Assembly (NCBI GenBank): GCA_021737445.1
Contig: JAIPDY010000033.1
Span: 1-19,951 of the forward strand
Length of the DNA: 19,951 bases
Direction: 5' to 3'
DNA from: Desulfotignum sp.
Lineage (GTDB): Bacteria > Desulfobacterota > Desulfobacteria > Desulfobacterales > Desulfobacteraceae
Shown here: positions 6,222 to 13,784 of the stretch, piece after piece
How positions within the stretch are numbered: the first letter of the stretch is position 1
How the letters are laid out: the number at the start of each line of letters is the position of its first letter
Notes under the pieces: model-generated
Seen by the model: only the letters and a program-made list of their open reading frames with translations
Told to the model about the DNA's origin: nothing
Database searches by the model: none
Program-made: the position numbers and the translations under genes

Positions 6222-6859
6222 GGTAAATCCTCCTTGATGGTTGGCGACCAGTTCATGTCCGGCCAGGTGACCTCTTTGGTGTGGGAAAAATAGCAGTTAC
6301 CGGCACAGGGTTTGCAGAGCGTTTGCCCGTGTTTTTCAATCTGGCGGCCGTCTCTGACCACCTGGCCGCAACGGGTGCAGAAGACTTTGAGCCGGGTTGG
6401 ACCCGGCAGGTCCACATCCCGCACCCGCACCTGCACCTTCTGTACCCTGAACAGGACGCTGTCGGGCATCCGTTTGTAGGCCAGAATCTGCTTTTCGGAT
6501 TTTTCTTCCAGTTCCGGGGCATAGATGTCACACAGGTCCCGGGATTCTTCTGTTGAAATGATCCGAAAGGCCCGGTCGGTTTCCAGGTTGACAAAGGTGG
6601 CGGCCATGATGCCGTAATCCATGAATTTCAGGCTTCTTCTGCCCAGTTTCACCCCGGTTACATGGGCCATGGCATCGGCCGTGCACCGGTCCATCTCCAC
6701 ATACACCAGCAGTTTTTTGATCTGGTCCCTGCGGGTGGGGTGGGAAAGTCTGATGAGCCGGCATCCCAGCATGGCCATTCGGACTCCTACCACCTGGCCC
6801 GGGCACAGGTGGCCGTGGGCTGCGGCTGATTTTTTCAGTAACAGGTCAAAGGGTGCCAT
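6215..6859 (-). CDS. FmdE/FwdE-like protein with zinc ribbon
   Basis: A 214-residue protein of the FmdE family (formylmethanofuran dehydrogenase subunit E-like), common in sulfate reducers beside molybdoenzyme genes. Family motifs are clear: HGHLCPGQVVGVRMA (residues 15-29), VYVEMDRCTADAMAHVTGVKLGRRSLKFMDYG, and a C-terminal ribbon C-T-R-C, then LCKPC. The conserved Cys/His of the first motif bind metal in solved members. It starts 2 bases after arrD stops and overlaps the MoeA-like gene. It is probably an accessory factor for molybdenum cofactor handling rather than a methanofuran enzyme. This role is inferred; the bacterial family is largely uncharacterised. Confidence 0.8.
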   Translation of the reverse strand: MAPFDLLLKKSAAAHGHLCPGQVVGVRMAMLGCRLIRLSHPTRRDQIKKLLVYVEMDRCTADAMAHVTGVKLGRRSLKFMDYGIMAATFVNLETDRAFRIISTEESRDLCDIYAPELEEKSEKQILAYKRMPDSVLFRVQKVQVRVRDVDLPGPTRLKVFCTRCGQVVRDGRQIEKHGQTLCKPCAGNCYFSHTKEVTWPDMNWSPTIKEDLPC

Positions 6860-6861
6860 GG

Positions 6862-7557
6862 TTATCCTTCTACATCCAGGTTTGCCGCCAGGCGGTTTTC
6901 TTTATCCAGGCCGGCGGATGCCAGCACCGCCTCCAGGTATGCGTGGTCTTCGGCCATGAAAATTTTTGCGGTATCTGCAAGGAGGCAGTAAAAAGGTTCA
7001 CTGGCATGCTCCATCACCAGGCCGGCAAATTCAGGGATCCAGGAATTGAGATGATCCTGCAGAAACGATATCTGGTGCACCAGCATCTGATGCACCATCT
7101 CCGGGTCATCCGATCGGATCCCTTCAATCTCCTTATAGATCAGCAGAAACATAAATTCAAGTTCCGCACTGACATGGTCAGGGACTTCCCTGAAATTATC
7201 TGCCAGATCCACGCCCACAGCCTGGTATCTTTTCAGGACATCTATGGTGGATTCCCCCATGGTTTTGCGCATTTTTTCAATGTAAACCGACCCGTAAGGC
7301 GGGGCAGGCAGGGTGTAAGGCCCGATAAACAGGCGTGAAAATTCTGCTTTCAGCAGATGGGTATCTGTTAACACGGCCTCATTTGTCCGCATTTTCGTTA
7401 CCGGTTCCCCGGCCCTGGACGACAGCGTTTCCAGGCTGTCTGACAGCTGATCCATAATACGGGCTATATTGTTGTCCGGCACCTGAAAACATCCGGCCAG
7501 GCTTTGGTATGCCTGCTGTCTGGCGGTTTCTCTGGATATCATGAAATGGGTATCCAT
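6862..7557 (-). CDS. arrD: TorD/DmsD-family chaperone for ArrA
   Basis: A 231-residue all-helical cytoplasmic chaperone. TorD-family hallmarks are EFSRLFIGPYTLPAPPYGSVY (about residues 91-111) and VPDHVSAELEFMFLLI. Such proteins bind the twin-arginine signal of their molybdoenzyme and hold it until the cofactor is inserted and the protein is exported. ArrA here has a Tat signal and is encoded three genes upstream. GGAGG lies about eight bases before the ATG, and the gene begins 13 bases after arrC. The order A-B-C-D matches arrABCD operons of other arsenate respirers. The family is confident; the assignment as arrD follows from the identity of ArrA. Confidence 0.85.
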   Translation of the reverse strand: MDTHFMISRETARQQAYQSLAGCFQVPDNNIARIMDQLSDSLETLSSRAGEPVTKMRTNEAVLTDTHLLKAEFSRLFIGPYTLPAPPYGSVYIEKMRKTMGESTIDVLKRYQAVGVDLADNFREVPDHVSAELEFMFLLIYKEIEGIRSDDPEMVHQMLVHQISFLQDHLNSWIPEFAGLVMEHASEPFYCLLADTAKIFMAEDHAYLEAVLASAGLDKENRLAANLDVEG

Positions 7558-7570
7558 ATTATTTTCCTCC

Positions 7571-8716
7571 TTAGTGTTCAGGGGTGGCTTTCAGGTCCAG
7601 ATAACGCTCTCCCATGGTGTACAGCAGCAGGGCCACGGCAATGGCCAGCAGCATCACCAGCCATTCATACATGCTGGGAAAATAGGAGATATAATCTGGA
7701 TACTGTTCAGCCTTGGGGCCTATGGGACGGCTCTGACCGGCCAGCAGAATTTCCATGTGCATGGCCAGGGTGCCTGCCAGAACCAGGGCCGAAGCCACCA
7801 TACGGCTGCTGATGCCGGTTCGGATTCCCGGTATCACCATCAGGATCAGGGGCAGAATCAATCCCAGAATCACCTCGGTATTGAGCCTGCCGATTCCGCC
7901 GAAGGCCTGGGCATACTGGCGGTAGTTCAGAAAGTCCGGAACAACGGTTGCCGATTCAATGACGATTTTCACCAGGGTGAAAATCAGGACCACCGCCAGA
8001 GTATAGGTGAATATTTGGCTGATATCATCAAAGATCGATTCGTGATCTTCTGTCACGTGGCTGCCGTTGATCCGGGAGATCAGCAGGTGGTAGAAAAGGC
8101 ACAGGGCCGTGCCGCTCAGGATCGCCATCAGCAGGCAGTAAATTGACATTACCGGTCCGAAATAGGTGACCCGGGATTCGGTCAGGCCGAACACCGAACC
8201 GATCATCAGCGGGGCCACAATGGCTGCCACAAAGGAGATATGACCCAGCATCCTGCTCAAAAGACTGTGCCAGTCTCCCCTGTGCAGGCGCCAGAATTTG
8301 GCCGCAAGCACCACAAGCTCCACACTGTAGATGAATCCCATCCACCAGATGGGAGAGCTTAAGTTGGGAGACAGCAGGATATAGAACATGTGAAAGATGT
8401 TGCCCAGTTCCAGTCCGATGGCGACAAACCCGCCCACCAGGGTGGTGATGGCCAGAAATACCAGGCGCTTGGCAATGGGCTCCAGTTTTTTCACTCCGAA
8501 CACCAGGGGCAGGGATGCCAGCAGGGTCAGTCCGGTGCTGGTCAGGGCCAGATAGATATACACCCCCAGGGGCAGGGACCACATGAGTACATCATTGGCA
8601 TTGAACAGGTAATGGCCCTGGGTAAAAATCCTGAAAGCGGCAAACAGTCCGGCAAGAATGGCCAGACCGATCAGGCCCAGCCAGACAGGATACAGGCTAC
8701 TGGATTGCTTCATCAT
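7571..8716 (-). CDS. arrC: NrfD/PsrC-type membrane anchor and quinol oxidase subunit
   Basis: A 381-residue integral membrane protein with eight or more hydrophobic helices, of the NrfD/PsrC family that oxidises menaquinol and passes electrons to a periplasmic FeS subunit. Typical pieces are the first helix LGLIGLAILAGLFAAF, then MWSLPLGVYIYLALTSTG and SSPIWWMGFIYSVELVVLAAKFW. The start ATG (8714-8716) overlaps the TGA of arrB, and an AAAGGAGG box is close upstream; the next ATG (8711-8713) is equally possible. An ArrC anchor occurs in arr operons of Desulfitobacterium-like and other anaerobes but is missing in Shewanella, where CymA supplies electrons. Its presence implies direct coupling to the menaquinol pool. 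Confidence 0.85.
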   Translation of the reverse strand: MMKQSSSLYPVWLGLIGLAILAGLFAAFRIFTQGHYLFNANDVLMWSLPLGVYIYLALTSTGLTLLASLPLVFGVKKLEPIAKRLVFLAITTLVGGFVAIGLELGNIFHMFYILLSPNLSSPIWWMGFIYSVELVVLAAKFWRLHRGDWHSLLSRMLGHISFVAAIVAPLMIGSVFGLTESRVTYFGPVMSIYCLLMAILSGTALCLFYHLLISRINGSHVTEDHESIFDDISQIFTYTLAVVLIFTLVKIVIESATVVPDFLNYRQYAQAFGGIGRLNTEVILGLILPLILMVIPGIRTGISSRMVASALVLAGTLAMHMEILLAGQSRPIGPKAEQYPDYISYFPSMYEWLVMLLAIAVALLLYTMGERYLDLKATPEH

Positions 8717-9438
8717 ACACCTCCTTTGGTGGGCTGGTAGTGGGCGGGATTGAAATCTCGGATATAAAATATATGGGGATCGGTCCCCAGCTGCTCCCTG
8801 AGCCGGAACGGCCGGAATTTTCCTAAGAGTTTGCTTACCTCGCTGTCGGGATCGGAGATGTCACCGAAAATTCTGGCATCAGCCGGGCAGGCCTCCACAC
8901 ACCGGGGCAGCAGCCCCTTGTTGATCCGGTGGTCGCAGAAGGTGCATTTTTCCACCACCCCTTTGGGCCGTATGCCTGCCAGGGTGTCTTCCCGTTCCGG
9001 GTTGTAGTAGGGAATCGTTTTCCCACCGGCCTTTTCGGTCAGTTCCACCGGTGTGAATGTGCCGCCTTGGAGCAATTGGGTTTTCTGCTGCCAGAAGGGA
9101 TGGGGCTTGCGCCAGTTGAAATAGATCACCCCGTAGGGGCAGTTGAATTCACAGTATTTGCACCCGATGCATTTTTTGGGATCATGCATGGTGATGCCGT
9201 TGTCCAGTTTGTGCATGGCACCGGTGGGGCATCCCCGTACGCAAGGGGCGTTGTCGCAGTGGTTGCACAGGGTGGGGATATAATGGTATCTCACATTGGG
9301 AAACGTGCCGGAGGTTTCCGTGATCTTGTTGGACCAGTAAATGCCGTCCGGCACATTGTTTTCACTTCGGCAGCTGATGCTGCATGAACCGCATCCCACG
9401 CAGCTTTGCAGGTCTATGACCATGGCGTATCTGGGCAT
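8713..9438 (-). CDS. arrB: Arsenate reductase iron-sulfur subunit (four [4Fe-4S])
   Basis: A 241-residue ferredoxin-like electron-transfer subunit of the DMSO-reductase family. Four Cys clusters are visible in order: CVGCGSCSISC (from residue 12), CNHCDNAPCVRGC, CIGCKYCEFNC, and C-T-F-C with the later PRCVEAC. This is the standard pattern for four [4Fe-4S] centres. It has no signal peptide of its own, so it is presumably exported as a complex with the Tat-bearing ArrA. An AGGAGG box eight bases before the ATG fixes the start. It begins 12 bases after arrA and overlaps arrC by 4 bases. It should take electrons from ArrC and pass them to the ArrA cluster. Confidence 0.9.
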   Translation of the reverse strand: MPRYAMVIDLQSCVGCGSCSISCRSENNVPDGIYWSNKITETSGTFPNVRYHYIPTLCNHCDNAPCVRGCPTGAMHKLDNGITMHDPKKCIGCKYCEFNCPYGVIYFNWRKPHPFWQQKTQLLQGGTFTPVELTEKAGGKTIPYYNPEREDTLAGIRPKGVVEKCTFCDHRINKGLLPRCVEACPADARIFGDISDPDSEVSKLLGKFRPFRLREQLGTDPHIFYIRDFNPAHYQPTKGGV

Positions 9439-9450
9439 ATGGATATCCTC

Positions 9451-12027
9451 CTAGATTTTTTCAATTTTTACACGGGTACCGGCATGGCGGACAGTGGAGC
9501 CGCTGAGCCGGTCATAAACCGCAGGAATCAGGTCATTGTTGTTGCCGCCCCTGGCCTCTTTGCCGAACACCTTGGATGCCAGCCGGCCGTAGACCCAGTG
9601 TCCCTGGCCGTAGCATTTGGCCACTGTGCCGGGCTGCACCCCTTCCCACAGTTTGGCCGTACATTCGATGGTCCCGGTGGGCGATGTCAGGCGGATGGCA
9701 TCTTTGTTGCGGATACCCAGTTTTTTGGCATCCAGAGGATTGAGTTTGGCTACATCCTCCCAGGGTTCATCCCCGGGATCCAGATCCTTGAAATCATAAT
9801 ACCAGGAGCAGTTGGCGGACCGGCCCTCCCGGTTGAGGCGGGATTTGTGATCCACGAACACAAACGGATACATATCCGGATCACCGGCTGTCAAAGGTTC
9901 CTCGTAATGGGGGATAAAGGCTTTTTCCCCTCTGGCCTGGTAGTCACACACCTCCATGACATGGTCCACCGTGGTATGGTGTTTTTTGGCATGTTTTTCC
10001 AGGGCTTCCTTCAGGGTTTCGCTGTAGAACTCAAACAAGCCGGTTTTGGTCTTCATCTTTCCCCAGCGTTTGCGGTACGGGTATGCATCGGAATTGGATA
10101 CCCCGATTTTGGCAAATTCCTCCCAGCCGCTGAATTTATCCCCCCCTTCATGACGGGCCGGGTCCCACAGTTTCTGGGTGGCGTATTTGAGGGCATACAG
10201 AGCGAATTCATCGGCATTGGCGGGTTCTCTGCCGGTTTCCGGATCTTTGTAGGTCTTGTAATGGCGCAGCAGGTTGTCAAATCCCTGTTCAGCCAGTTTT
10301 TCTGCCAGCAGCCAGCAGATCTCATTCTCATCGGTCTTGTAATCGCCCACCCGTTTGATGATGGGCTGCATCAAAGACACGTGGCGGTATCCGTTGCCAT
10401 GGGTTTTGACGTATCCCCATTTCTCGAACAGATGGTGGGTGTTGGGCAGCAGTATATCGGAGAACCAGGAGAATTCCGATGCATTGGTGGTGATGTGCAC
10501 CACAAAGGGTATCTTGGACAAGGCCCGCTCCCAGCGCTCAGGCTGGCCTGCGGAAAAGGAAAAATTGTTCATGTATGCAACGGCCACCTTGATCTCATTG
10601 GGATCTTCGTTCAAGATCCCGTCAGCTGCATTGTTGGTGACCACCCCGCCGCCGGATTTGCCTTTTTTGAGGGAAGGAAATTCCAGCCGGCCCCGGTGAT
10701 CGATCTTTTCATGGCTTTTCCCTTTTTTGGCGATCTCGTCCATGAACTCATCCGGCTTGGGAAAATCCTGGGTATACACTTTGTTGGGGGCCAGTGTGCC
10801 GCCCACATTGTCCACGGATCCCACAAGGCCGTTGAGGGCGTGGCAGATCATGCTGGCGTATCCGCCCCGCACCTGCATCACCGGCCCCCCGCCCACCCAG
10901 GAGATGGCGTGGGGAGCGGCCTTGGCATAACCCATGGCGACCTCTTTGATCTGATCTGCGGGAATGCCGGTTCGGGAAGCAGCCCATTCCGGTGTTTTGT
11001 CCTTGATCTCCAGGTTCCACCAGTTTACCAGGCCATGGGTGTATTTTTCTTCAAAATCAGCTTCCTGGACATCTTGTCCGGTTTTGAACCGGTTCTGTCC
11101 ATCGTGGAAATCACCCACAAACTCCCGGTACCACAACCCCTTGGTCAGGATGACATGGGCCATGGCTGCGGCCAGTGCCCCGTCATGGCCCGGTTTGACA
11201 GGCAGCCAGATATCGGCCTTGGCCCCGGTGGCTGACAGGCGCGGTTCCACCACGGCGATCTGGGCCCGGTTGATCACGGTTCCCCAGGCACTTGAATAAT
11301 AGGACACCTGGCGGTTGGCGGCCAAAGGATCTGCTCCCCAGATCAGGATGTACCGGGCGTTTTCCACATCATACTGGCGGTAGTCCCATAGCCCTTCCGT
11401 AAAATAGGGACCGAACTTTTCCGCTTCCGCGCAGATGGCGCTGTGGGAGATGTTGTTGGGGGACCCGATGATTTTGGTCATGCGGTCGTAGAGAATATCG
11501 CGCATATAGGTATACCGGCCCCGCATCAGCATGTACTTGTGGGTTTCATTGTTGTCCCGCAGTGCCATGATTTTGTCGGCGATGGTGTCCAGAGCTTCAT
11601 CCCAGGAGATGGGGACGAATTTCGGGTCCTGATCCCTGCCTTTTTGGGGATTGGTCCGTTTCATGGGCACCTTGATGCGGTCAGGGTCATACACCTGCTG
11701 GATGGCCAGGTGGGGCCGGGGGCAGCTGGCCCCTACATTCACCTTGGAATGGGGATTGCCCCGGACCTTTATGGCACGGCCGTCAATGACATACACCTGC
11801 TGGGAGCACCAGGAGGTGCATCCCTGGCAGGTGGCGGGCAGCCATTGTCCCTGGTCTGTCCCTGGTGCGGCAGATGCGGCAGCCAGGGCTTTCATCTTCG
11901 GCAGCATGCCCGAACCCAGGGATACAACAGCACCGGTGGCGGCCGTGGCCTTGAGAAAGGAGCGCCGGGAGATCCCTTTGTTCTTCAGGTACGCTGACAT
12001 CAGGGGGATGGATTGTTCTGTTTTCAT
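9451..12027 (-). CDS. arrA: Respiratory arsenate reductase, molybdopterin catalytic subunit
   Basis: An 858-residue Mo-bis-MGD enzyme of the DMSO-reductase family that reduces arsenate to arsenite in the periplasm. It has a Tat signal (SRRSFLK, residues 20-26) and a [4Fe-4S] motif C67-x2-C70-x3-C74-x27-C102. The ArrA-type active-site segments are present: RGRY (R171, Y172) and HSAICAEAEK, with C199 as the expected Mo ligand and K204 as the expected substrate-binding Lys. The C-terminal segment with GGNNNDLIPAVYDRLSG also matches my memory of known ArrA rather than PsrA/PhsA. The length is close to the known enzyme (about 854). The ATG at 12025-12027 is chosen over 12075 because GGAGGG lies just before it and the Tat motif is then near the N-terminus. 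ArxA or another relative is the main alternative. Confidence 0.88.
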   Translation of the reverse strand: MKTEQSIPLMSAYLKNKGISRRSFLKATAATGAVVSLGSGMLPKMKALAAASAAPGTDQGQWLPATCQGCTSWCSQQVYVIDGRAIKVRGNPHSKVNVGASCPRPHLAIQQVYDPDRIKVPMKRTNPQKGRDQDPKFVPISWDEALDTIADKIMALRDNNETHKYMLMRGRYTYMRDILYDRMTKIIGSPNNISHSAICAEAEKFGPYFTEGLWDYRQYDVENARYILIWGADPLAANRQVSYYSSAWGTVINRAQIAVVEPRLSATGAKADIWLPVKPGHDGALAAAMAHVILTKGLWYREFVGDFHDGQNRFKTGQDVQEADFEEKYTHGLVNWWNLEIKDKTPEWAASRTGIPADQIKEVAMGYAKAAPHAISWVGGGPVMQVRGGYASMICHALNGLVGSVDNVGGTLAPNKVYTQDFPKPDEFMDEIAKKGKSHEKIDHRGRLEFPSLKKGKSGGGVVTNNAADGILNEDPNEIKVAVAYMNNFSFSAGQPERWERALSKIPFVVHITTNASEFSWFSDILLPNTHHLFEKWGYVKTHGNGYRHVSLMQPIIKRVGDYKTDENEICWLLAEKLAEQGFDNLLRHYKTYKDPETGREPANADEFALYALKYATQKLWDPARHEGGDKFSGWEEFAKIGVSNSDAYPYRKRWGKMKTKTGLFEFYSETLKEALEKHAKKHHTTVDHVMEVCDYQARGEKAFIPHYEEPLTAGDPDMYPFVFVDHKSRLNREGRSANCSWYYDFKDLDPGDEPWEDVAKLNPLDAKKLGIRNKDAIRLTSPTGTIECTAKLWEGVQPGTVAKCYGQGHWVYGRLASKVFGKEARGGNNNDLIPAVYDRLSGSTVRHAGTRVKIEKI

Positions 12028-12071
12028 TTTCCCTCCATTTATACGGTTATGGGTGTTGTCCTTCATTGTTG

Positions 12072-12470
12072 TCATTTATGTGAAACCGGTGATTCCACAT
12101 CATTTTCAATGCATCTGAGCCAGTAAAGCAGTTCATCATAATCCAGCGGCTTGGTCAGGCAGGCATAGATATGGTAGCAGATGGCATCTTTAAGTTCCGG
12201 GTGAAACCGGTCTTGTGATGTGCATAAAAAACATACATGGGGATACTGGATGGTCAGTTTCCGGATGACCTGATTGGTCACATCCAGTGTGTCCAGATCC
12301 AGTATTGCGCAAATGGTTGAATGGCCGGACAGGGCGTTGATCAGGCTGTCCATATGATCCGCAACATGGGAAACATAATTGTTTTGGGCCAATATCTGTT
12401 GCATCCGCTGCAACTCATCATATTCCATATTGGTCAGGACAATTTTTTTTTCTGTGTCAAGCTGTTTCAT
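12072..12470 (-). CDS. Stand-alone degenerate receiver-like protein
   Basis: A 132-residue protein with the alternating beta/alpha pattern of a response-regulator receiver and no output domain. Strand 1 is KKIVLTNMEYDE, where the usual acidic pair is replaced. The strand-3 region ICAILDLDTLDV offers Asp residues at or near the phosphorylation site. LCTSQD supplies the strand-4 Thr/Ser, and CLTKPL carries the conserved Lys-Pro of strand 5. It is the first gene behind the sigma-54 promoter and ends 44 bases before arrA. The loss of the acidic pair suggests it is not phosphorylated normally and may act by protein contact. No histidine kinase is encoded in this window. Its role in arsenate respiration is unknown. 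Confidence 0.7.
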   Translation of the reverse strand: MKQLDTEKKIVLTNMEYDELQRMQQILAQNNYVSHVADHMDSLINALSGHSTICAILDLDTLDVTNQVIRKLTIQYPHVCFLCTSQDRFHPELKDAICYHIYACLTKPLDYDELLYWLRCIENDVESPVSHK

Positions 12471-12544
12471 CCTGTCCCCTTTGTTGTTTTAAATATATCT
12501 GGATGGTTGCGCTTGTTTCTGATAATACATTGTGGTATCTAATG

Positions 12545-12560
12545 AGCAACAATTGTGCCG
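12545..12560 (-). promoter_or_regulatory. Sigma-54 (-24/-12) promoter of the arr operon
   Basis: On the minus strand the sequence is CGGCACA, 4 bp, TTGCT, against the consensus TGGCACG-N4-TTGCW. The invariant GG (12558-12559) and GC (12546-12547) are exactly 10 bp apart. Transcription would start near 12534, giving a leader of about 64 bases before the receiver gene. The divergently encoded activator carries the GAFTGA loop that contacts sigma-54. Confidence 0.85.
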
Positions 12561-12599
12561 TAACCCATGAACTGTTTCTTTTTTTTGTTCTGAACCGCC

Positions 12600-12621
12600 C
12601 GGCCGGCTGACAAACCGGCCG
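12600..12621. repeat. GC-rich inverted repeat between UAS and sigma-54 promoter
   Basis: Arms CGGCCGG (12600-12606) and CCGGCCG (12615-12621) are perfect complements with an 8-bp spacer. On the minus strand it is followed by an A-rich run rather than T, so it does not look like a terminator of either strand. It may be an extra protein-binding site. Function unknown. Confidence 0.4.
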
Positions 12622-12678
12622 ATAACACAATGACCGCTGAAACCGGATACTGAAGCGGGGCGGAAATTGGCCGGCATT

Positions 12679-12697
12679 TTGTCCGGATTCCGGACAA
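12679..12697. promoter_or_regulatory. Palindromic upstream activator site (UAS) candidate
   Basis: A perfect palindrome of TTGTCCGG (12679-12686), ATT, CCGGACAA (12690-12697). Its centre is about 130 bp upstream of the -24 box of the arr promoter, typical for sigma-54 enhancers bound by Fis-type helix-turn-helix dimers. A further CCGGACAA half-site is at 12756-12763, with a poor partner arm. Confidence 0.65.
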
Positions 12698-12703
12698 CAC
12701 TGT

Positions 12704-12732
12704 TTGACAATTTGATAAAATTCAATTATATC
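12704..12732 (+). promoter_or_regulatory. Candidate sigma-70 promoter of the sensor/regulator operon
   Basis: Plus-strand TTGACA (12704-12709), 17 bp, TATATC (12727-12732; four of six). It lies about 75 bp before the ATG of the binding-protein gene. It overlaps a long inverted repeat, so a repressor may act here. Confidence 0.5.
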
Positions 12733-12737
12733 AAATT
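12709..12737. promoter_or_regulatory. 29-bp operator-like inverted repeat
   Basis: Perfect 9-bp arms AATTTGATA (12709-12717) and TATCAAATT (12729-12737) flank an 11-bp AT-rich spacer. The repeat covers the spacer and -10 of the candidate promoter, as expected for a repressor operator. Its sequence differs from the two ArsR-like operators in this window. Confidence 0.55.
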
Positions 12738-12807
12738 ATTATAACGATACGGAAACCGGACAAAAACCCTGCATCTTCAATGGTTGTCTGATTTGGGACA
12801 TGACATC

Positions 12808-13770
12808 ATGAAACCGATACATATTTTTTTATGCCTGATCTGCCTTGGGGCTGTTTTTCTTGCGGTTTTCGGATACACAAAAAAAAGTGACTACACTTTT
12901 GTGGACTTCAGTGAGGTCGCACAGGGGCCTGAAAAGGGAAGTCAAAAAACCGCATTGAACGGTTCATCTGCCGTCAGACCAAAAATCCTGCCCCTCCGGG
13001 TGGCGGTTGCCGCCATGGTGTCTCCGAAACAAACCCTGGTGTATTATGAGGATCTGCTCGATTATATCGGTGAAAAAACAGGCCGTGAGATTGAGTTGAT
13101 TCAGCGTAAAACTTATGCTGAAGTCAATGAACTGTTTCCCAAAAATATGATTGATCTGGCCTTTGTATGTTCAGGCCCTTACACCAATGGCCGGTCTTCA
13201 TACGGGTTTGAAGGTCTGGCCACCCCTGTTGTCAGAGGAGAACCCTATTACCGGTCCTACCTGATTGTGCAAAAAAATGCGCCATATGAATCCCTGGAAG
13301 ACCTTGAGGGTAAAGTGTTTGCTTTTACGGATCCGGACTCCAATTCAGGTGCCCTGGTACCCCGTTTCTGGCTGTTACAGAAAAACCGGACCCCGGCCGA
13401 TTTTTTTGACCGTGTTACCTACACCTACAGCCACGACAACTCAATTCTTGCCGTGGCCAGGGGACTGGTGGACGGAGCTGCAGTAGACGGGCACATCTGG
13501 GATTACTACCAGGCCAAAAACCCCTATTTCACTGCCAAAACCCGGGTGATTAAAAAATCAGACCCCTACGGCAGCCCGCCGTTGGTGGGGTCTGCTTTTC
13601 TGGACCCGCACCTGAAAGATGATATCCAGCAGGTGGTTTTAACCATGCATACTGCGGAACAGGGGAGAAAAATTTTAAACAGCCTGATGATTGACCGGTT
13701 TGAGCTGCCGCGAAAAGCCTGGTATGAACCCATCCACACCATGAGAATGGTGGTGGATAAAACACGGTAA
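12808..13770 (+). CDS. PhnD-like periplasmic binding protein, probable arsenic-oxyanion sensor
   Basis: A 320-residue protein of the PhnD/AioX-type substrate-binding family. An N-terminal hydrophobic segment (residues 5-22) acts as signal or anchor. The binding fold runs from about residue 60 (LPLRVAVAAMVSPKQTLVYYEDLLDYI) through DLAFVCSGPYTNG and LEGKVFAFTDPDSNSGALVPRFWL to AVDGHIWDYY. The only Cys outside the leader is C121 in FVCSGPY. In the arsenite sensor AioX of arsenite oxidisers a single conserved Cys is needed for sensing, so this may be the ligand site. No ABC permease or ATPase genes follow; a regulator does, which favours sensing over transport. The ATG at 12808 is preferred to an upstream TTG at 12784. 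Phosphonate or phosphate binding remains possible. Confidence 0.75.
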   Translation: MKPIHIFLCLICLGAVFLAVFGYTKKSDYTFVDFSEVAQGPEKGSQKTALNGSSAVRPKILPLRVAVAAMVSPKQTLVYYEDLLDYIGEKTGREIELIQRKTYAEVNELFPKNMIDLAFVCSGPYTNGRSSYGFEGLATPVVRGEPYYRSYLIVQKNAPYESLEDLEGKVFAFTDPDSNSGALVPRFWLLQKNRTPADFFDRVTYTYSHDNSILAVARGLVDGAAVDGHIWDYYQAKNPYFTAKTRVIKKSDPYGSPPLVGSAFLDPHLKDDIQQVVLTMHTAEQGRKILNSLMIDRFELPRKAWYEPIHTMRMVVDKTR

Positions 13771-13784
13771 CCGGTCTGTTTGTT

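Noticed and set aside
9406..11235. A 609-codon open frame on the plus strand
   Set aside because: It is fully antisense to arrA, whose protein has clear family motifs. It has no recognisable domain and reflects codon bias of the GC-rich opposite strand.
9451..12027. Polysulfide or thiosulfate reductase (psrA/phsA) identity
   Set aside because: The RGRY and HSAICAEAEK active-site segments, the C-terminal GGNNNDL block and the length fit ArrA better, though phylogeny was not run.
12028..12075. Sixteen-residue N-terminal extension of arrA
   Set aside because: It would overlap the receiver gene, and the GGAGGG box lies directly before the internal ATG at 12025-12027.
12668..12683. Possible plus-strand sigma-54 promoter for the sensor operon
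   Set aside because: The -12 element reads TTGT instead of TTGC and the -24 block has two mismatches. It also overlaps the UAS palindrome.
12784..12807. TTG start eight codons upstream for the PhnD-like protein
   Set aside because: It would place charged residues before the signal segment and has no better ribosome site than the ATG at 12808.
12808..13770. Phosphonate ABC transporter binding protein (phnD)
   Set aside because: No permease or ATPase genes follow. The neighbours are a sigma-54 regulator and an arsenate reductase operon, and the single Cys suits an AioX-like sensor better.
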